Origin: Lachnospiraceae bacterium XPB1003
GTDB taxonomy: Bacteria > Bacillota > Clostridia > Lachnospirales > Lachnospiraceae
Assembly (NCBI GenBank): GCA_900102065.1
Contig: FMVK01000004.1
Span: 1-64,000 of the forward strand
Direction of reading: 5' to 3'
Length of the DNA stretch: 64,000 nt
Below are positions 61,347 to 64,000 of the stretch, in pieces. The notes below the pieces were generated by a model. The model did no database searches. It was not told the origin of the DNA and was given only the letters and a program-made list of their open reading frames with translations. Every line of letters begins with the position of its first letter. Positions within the stretch are counted from its first letter, which is position 1. The position numbers and the translations under genes were made by a program.

Positions 61347-63179
61347 ATGCCATATTATCCGCAGGAACTGATCGAAGAGATCAGAGAAAAAAATGATATC
61401 CTCGATGTGATCGGAAGCCGGGTCAAACTCAAAAAACAAGGCTCCTATTATTTCGGGCTCTGCCCTTTTCATCATGAAAAGTCGCCTTCTTTTGCTGTAA
61501 CCCCTTCCAATCAGATGTTTTACTGTTTCGGTTGTCATGAATCGGGAAATGTTGTCTCATTCGTGATGAAGTATGAGAATTATACTTTTACCGAAGCTGT
61601 TCAGATGCTTGCAGAGCGTGCAAATATAAAGCTCCCTGAGATCAGGTATACGGAAGAGATGCGAAGGGAAGCCGATAAGCGCGAACGTCTGATGGAGATC
61701 GTATATGAAGCGGAGAAGTATTTTTATCATCAGCTTCGTTCCAAAGACGGAGAACTGGGGAAAAAATATCTGACCGACAGAGCACTTACAGAGGAAACGA
61801 TGCAGCATTTCGGACTGGGCTATTCGCTTCAGTACAGTAATGATCTTGTCAGATATCTTAAACACAAGGGATATGATGATGAGCTTATCAGAGAATCCGG
61901 ACTGGGTATTTTCTATGAACGCGAAGGAATGACGGACAAGTTCATCAATCGTGTTATGTTCCCGATACAGAATATCCACGATAAGGTAATAGGTTTCGGC
62001 GGAAGAGTGATGGGTGATGCAAAGCCGAAATATCTTAATTCGCCGGAGAGTGAGATATTCGAAAAAAGGAAGAACCTGTACGGCCTGAACTATGCCAGAG
62101 TTTCCAGAAAGGATAATTTCATCCTTTGCGAAGGATATATGGATGTTATCGCACTTCATCAGGCGGGATTCAATCAGGCGGTCGCATCTCTCGGAACTGC
62201 GTTTACACCGGAACAGGCCATGCTCCTTAAGCGCTTTTCCAAGAATGTACTTTTGGCATATGACAGTGACGGTGCAGGAGTAAATGCGGCGCTTAAGGCG
62301 CTGGCGATCTTAAGTGAAATGGATATTAACGGTCGCGTGATAGATATGCGTCCGTATAAGGATCCTGATGAATTTATCAAAAATCTCGGGGCGGAAGAAT
62401 TCCAAAAGCGTATAGATCATGCTGAAAACGGCTTCCTGTTTGAAGTAAGGCAAAGACGTGCGGAATATGTGATAGATGCGGAACATCCCGACAACAAGGC
62501 TGCTTTTGCCAGGGATGTTGCGACGATGTTATGCAGATTCGAAGAAGAGATAGAACGAGAAAGCTATCTGACTTCCGTATCGGAACAGTACGGGATAGAT
62601 GCGGGACAGCTCCGGAAAGCAGTGATCTCGCTTGCCGGAAGAGATGCGGGCAATAAGAAGATACTGAATCTCAGGACCAAAGATGATTCCGACAGAGAGA
62701 TCAAAGCTAAAAAGGAAGAAGGCGCGGCAGCGGCCGCCGCAAAGGCACAGCGACTGTTACTTAACTGGCTTGCCAAGCGCCCCGAACTGTTTGATCATAT
62801 AGGTGAAGATATCACAGAAGAAGATTTTACGGATCCGCTCTATAGAGTTGTGGCAGGAAAACTTTTTGATCAGATAGTGGCAGGTAAAGTGACTCCGGTT
62901 TCCATTATGGATGGCTTTGAAGATAAGGAAGATCAGAGAAGAGTCGGTGAGATATTCTTTACCGAGATAGGCGGGCCCGAGCGGGAAGGTCTGATGCAGT
63001 CCGAAGAAATTTCTCCGGAAGATAAGGCGAAAGCCTTTCATGATGTAATAGTCAATATCAAAAAAAACAGTATCGAGAAACTGGCAGCCGAGTCTGGAAG
63101 CAGTATGGAGTCGCTGGATAAACTCCTTAAGGCTAAACGCACGCTGCAGGTTCTTGAGACCAAGAAATATACGATTTGA
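61347..63179 (+). CDS. dnaG: DNA primase
   Basis: DnaG makes RNA primers for replication. The 610 residues contain the CHC2 zinc finger (Cys39, His42, Cys60, Cys63; 'CPFHHEKSPSF', 'YCFGCH'), the Toprim domain ('LCEGYMDVIALHQAGF', 'AYDSDGAGVNAALKAL') and a helical C-terminal DnaB-binding region. An Ala-rich run ('EEGAAAAAAKAQ', about 453-464) joins the core to the C-terminal domain. It starts 3 bases after dgt. Its TGA overlaps the next gene's start. Confidence 0.97.
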   Translation: MPYYPQELIEEIREKNDILDVIGSRVKLKKQGSYYFGLCPFHHEKSPSFAVTPSNQMFYCFGCHESGNVVSFVMKYENYTFTEAVQMLAERANIKLPEIRYTEEMRREADKRERLMEIVYEAEKYFYHQLRSKDGELGKKYLTDRALTEETMQHFGLGYSLQYSNDLVRYLKHKGYDDELIRESGLGIFYEREGMTDKFINRVMFPIQNIHDKVIGFGGRVMGDAKPKYLNSPESEIFEKRKNLYGLNYARVSRKDNFILCEGYMDVIALHQAGFNQAVASLGTAFTPEQAMLLKRFSKNVLLAYDSDGAGVNAALKALAILSEMDINGRVIDMRPYKDPDEFIKNLGAEEFQKRIDHAENGFLFEVRQRRAEYVIDAEHPDNKAAFARDVATMLCRFEEEIERESYLTSVSEQYGIDAGQLRKAVISLAGRDAGNKKILNLRTKDDSDREIKAKKEEGAAAAAAKAQRLLLNWLAKRPELFDHIGEDITEEDFTDPLYRVVAGKLFDQIVAGKVTPVSIMDGFEDKEDQRRVGEIFFTEIGGPEREGLMQSEEISPEDKAKAFHDVIVNIKKNSIEKLAAESGSSMESLDKLLKAKRTLQVLETKKYTI

Positions 63180-63673
63180 AAAATAAAAGATCAGAACTGA
63201 TTATCAGGATAGTTTTTATTCTGCTTTCGATACTGTGGATGATAGTGATATATTCATTTTCCGCGGAACCGGCGGTGGAATCGGATGAAACAAGCGGTTT
63301 GGTCATGGCTTTTATAGCTGACCTGTTTGATATCGCCGATCCTGAACTTTTTGCACTTCGATATGAAGTTGTATTGAGAAAATGTGCTCATGCGACGGAG
63401 TATATGATACTTACATTACTCCTTTATGCAGCTTCTTACAGGAAAAAGGGAAGCTGTATCAGTAACATGATGTTGCCCTTTGTCATAGCGGTGCTTTATG
63501 CCTGCAGTGATGAGTATCATCAGCTTTTTGCCCCCGGCAGGGACGGGAATTTAAAGGATGTATTTATAGACTCCGCAGGTGCTGCCTTTGCTGTGGCAGT
63601 GATCACATTTTTACGGATAAAGAATTTAAAAGAAATAAAAGTAAAGAATACAGGAAATGACTATGGAGAATAA
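63176..63673 (+). CDS. VanZ-family membrane protein
   Basis: The TTG start overlaps the dnaG stop (TTGA). The 165 residues have four hydrophobic helices and the VanZ pattern: 'WMIVIYSFSAEPAVESDETS', 'VVLRKCAHATEYMILTLLLY' and 'CSDEYHQLFAPGRDGNLKDVFIDSAGA'. VanZ relatives are small envelope proteins; the original confers low-level teicoplanin resistance, but most are of unknown role. It occupies the place where rpoD often lies between dnaG and trmK. Confidence 0.85.
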   Translation: MKNKRSELIIRIVFILLSILWMIVIYSFSAEPAVESDETSGLVMAFIADLFDIADPELFALRYEVVLRKCAHATEYMILTLLLYAASYRKKGSCISNMMLPFVIAVLYACSDEYHQLFAPGRDGNLKDVFIDSAGAAFAVAVITFLRIKNLKEIKVKNTGNDYGE

Positions 63674-64000
63674 AAGCCTCGGTGAGAGACTTGATGCGGT
63701 GATGCGGCTGGCAGGAAGCGGGAAGTGTCTTGCGGATGCAGGGTGCGATCACGGTTATGTATGTATAAATCTGGTAAAGAACGGATCTTTTGAAAATGCC
63801 ATAGCCATGGATCTCAGGGAAGGTCCTCTTGCACATGCGAGGGTGAATGTTGCGGCAGCAGGATTATCTTCAAGGATAGCCTGCAGGATCTCGGACGGCC
63901 TGGCTTCTTTGGATAAAGGTGAAGCGGATACTGTCGTTGTGGCGGGAATGGGCGGTGAACTTATCTGTAAGATAATGGACAGGGAGCCCGAGAAATTCAG
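63663..64000 (+). CDS. trmK: TrmK-like tRNA (adenine-22-N1) methyltransferase, 5' part
   Basis: The gene runs off the window after 112 codons. It begins 'MENKSLGERLDAVMRLA' and continues with the SAM-binding motif 'CLADAGCDHGYVCINLVKNG', then 'AIAMDLREGPLAHARVNV' and 'VVVAGMGGELICKIM', the TrmK signature. TrmK methylates A22 of tRNA. It overlaps the VanZ-like gene by 11 bases. The dnaG-trmK neighbourhood is typical of Firmicutes. Confidence 0.93.
   Translation, partial: MENKSLGERLDAVMRLAGSGKCLADAGCDHGYVCINLVKNGSFENAIAMDLREGPLAHARVNVAAAGLSSRIACRISDGLASLDKGEADTVVVAGMGGELICKIMDREPEKF

Overview
The window reads as chromosome of an anaerobic, low-to-moderate GC Clostridia member, most likely Lachnospiraceae (Butyrivibrio-like or a relative). 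The evidence is oxygen-sensitive NrdD/NrdG ribonucleotide reductase, desulfoferrodoxin, class III fructose-1,6-bisphosphatase, one-chain PurL, Gram-positive type VII secretion (EssC/EsaB), CIRCE and T-box control, and two protein families (DUF5716/DUF5717-like) that I associate from memory with Lachnospiraceae. I see no transposase, prophage, CRISPR array or rRNA. Gene density is high and most genes are housekeeping.

Layout. 1-7.4 kb: the tail of a type VII secretion locus, with two unknown proteins, an EsaB/YukD ubiquitin-like protein, an EssC ATPase broken by a +1 frameshift near 5228, and a zinc-ribbon membrane protein. 7.4-9.4 kb: a chemoreceptor. 9.5-16.8 kb: heat-shock genes clpB and htpG, each behind a CIRCE operator, flanking a small membrane peptide, an RsuA-type pseudouridine synthase and a PrsA-like foldase. 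17-19.5 kb: an acidic repeat-bearing lipoprotein and a short FliD-C-like protein. 19.6-26.5 kb: a tightly coupled four-gene operon (a 1186-residue DUF5717-like protein, an actin/Hsp70-fold-like protein, a TPR protein and a coiled-coil membrane protein) with no function I know. This is the best candidate for an undescribed system.

26.5-33.1 kb: purB, then a lysine riboswitch driving dapA-dapB, followed closely by fbp and a eukaryotic-type hisA, then a cold-shock gene. 33.2-39.8 kb: a DUF1836 regulator, rpsT with a UUG start, an HAD phosphatase, hemW, an ECF transporter S component coupled to an unknown protein and a spore-photoproduct-lyase-like radical SAM enzyme, and an SDR. 39.8-46.4 kb, mostly minus strand: T-box-controlled thrS lacking its TGS domain, a DUF5050 beta-propeller protein, and nrdDG behind tandem NrdR boxes.

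46.4-52.8 kb: desulfoferrodoxin, a CheC-type phosphatase, an Mrp/Nbp35 iron-sulfur carrier, a SecB-like protein, an ABC-F ATPase, a membrane protein, hflX and tRNA-Trp. 52.9-64 kb: a hybrid histidine kinase with an unknown partner, a 72-bp tandem repeat array that supplies the purL promoter, purL, dgt, dnaG, a VanZ-like gene and the start of trmK. No rpoD lies between dnaG and trmK.

The small-site annotation (promoters, operators, hairpins) comes from reading the bases. No alignment or folding program was run. Family names are recognised from motifs and memory.
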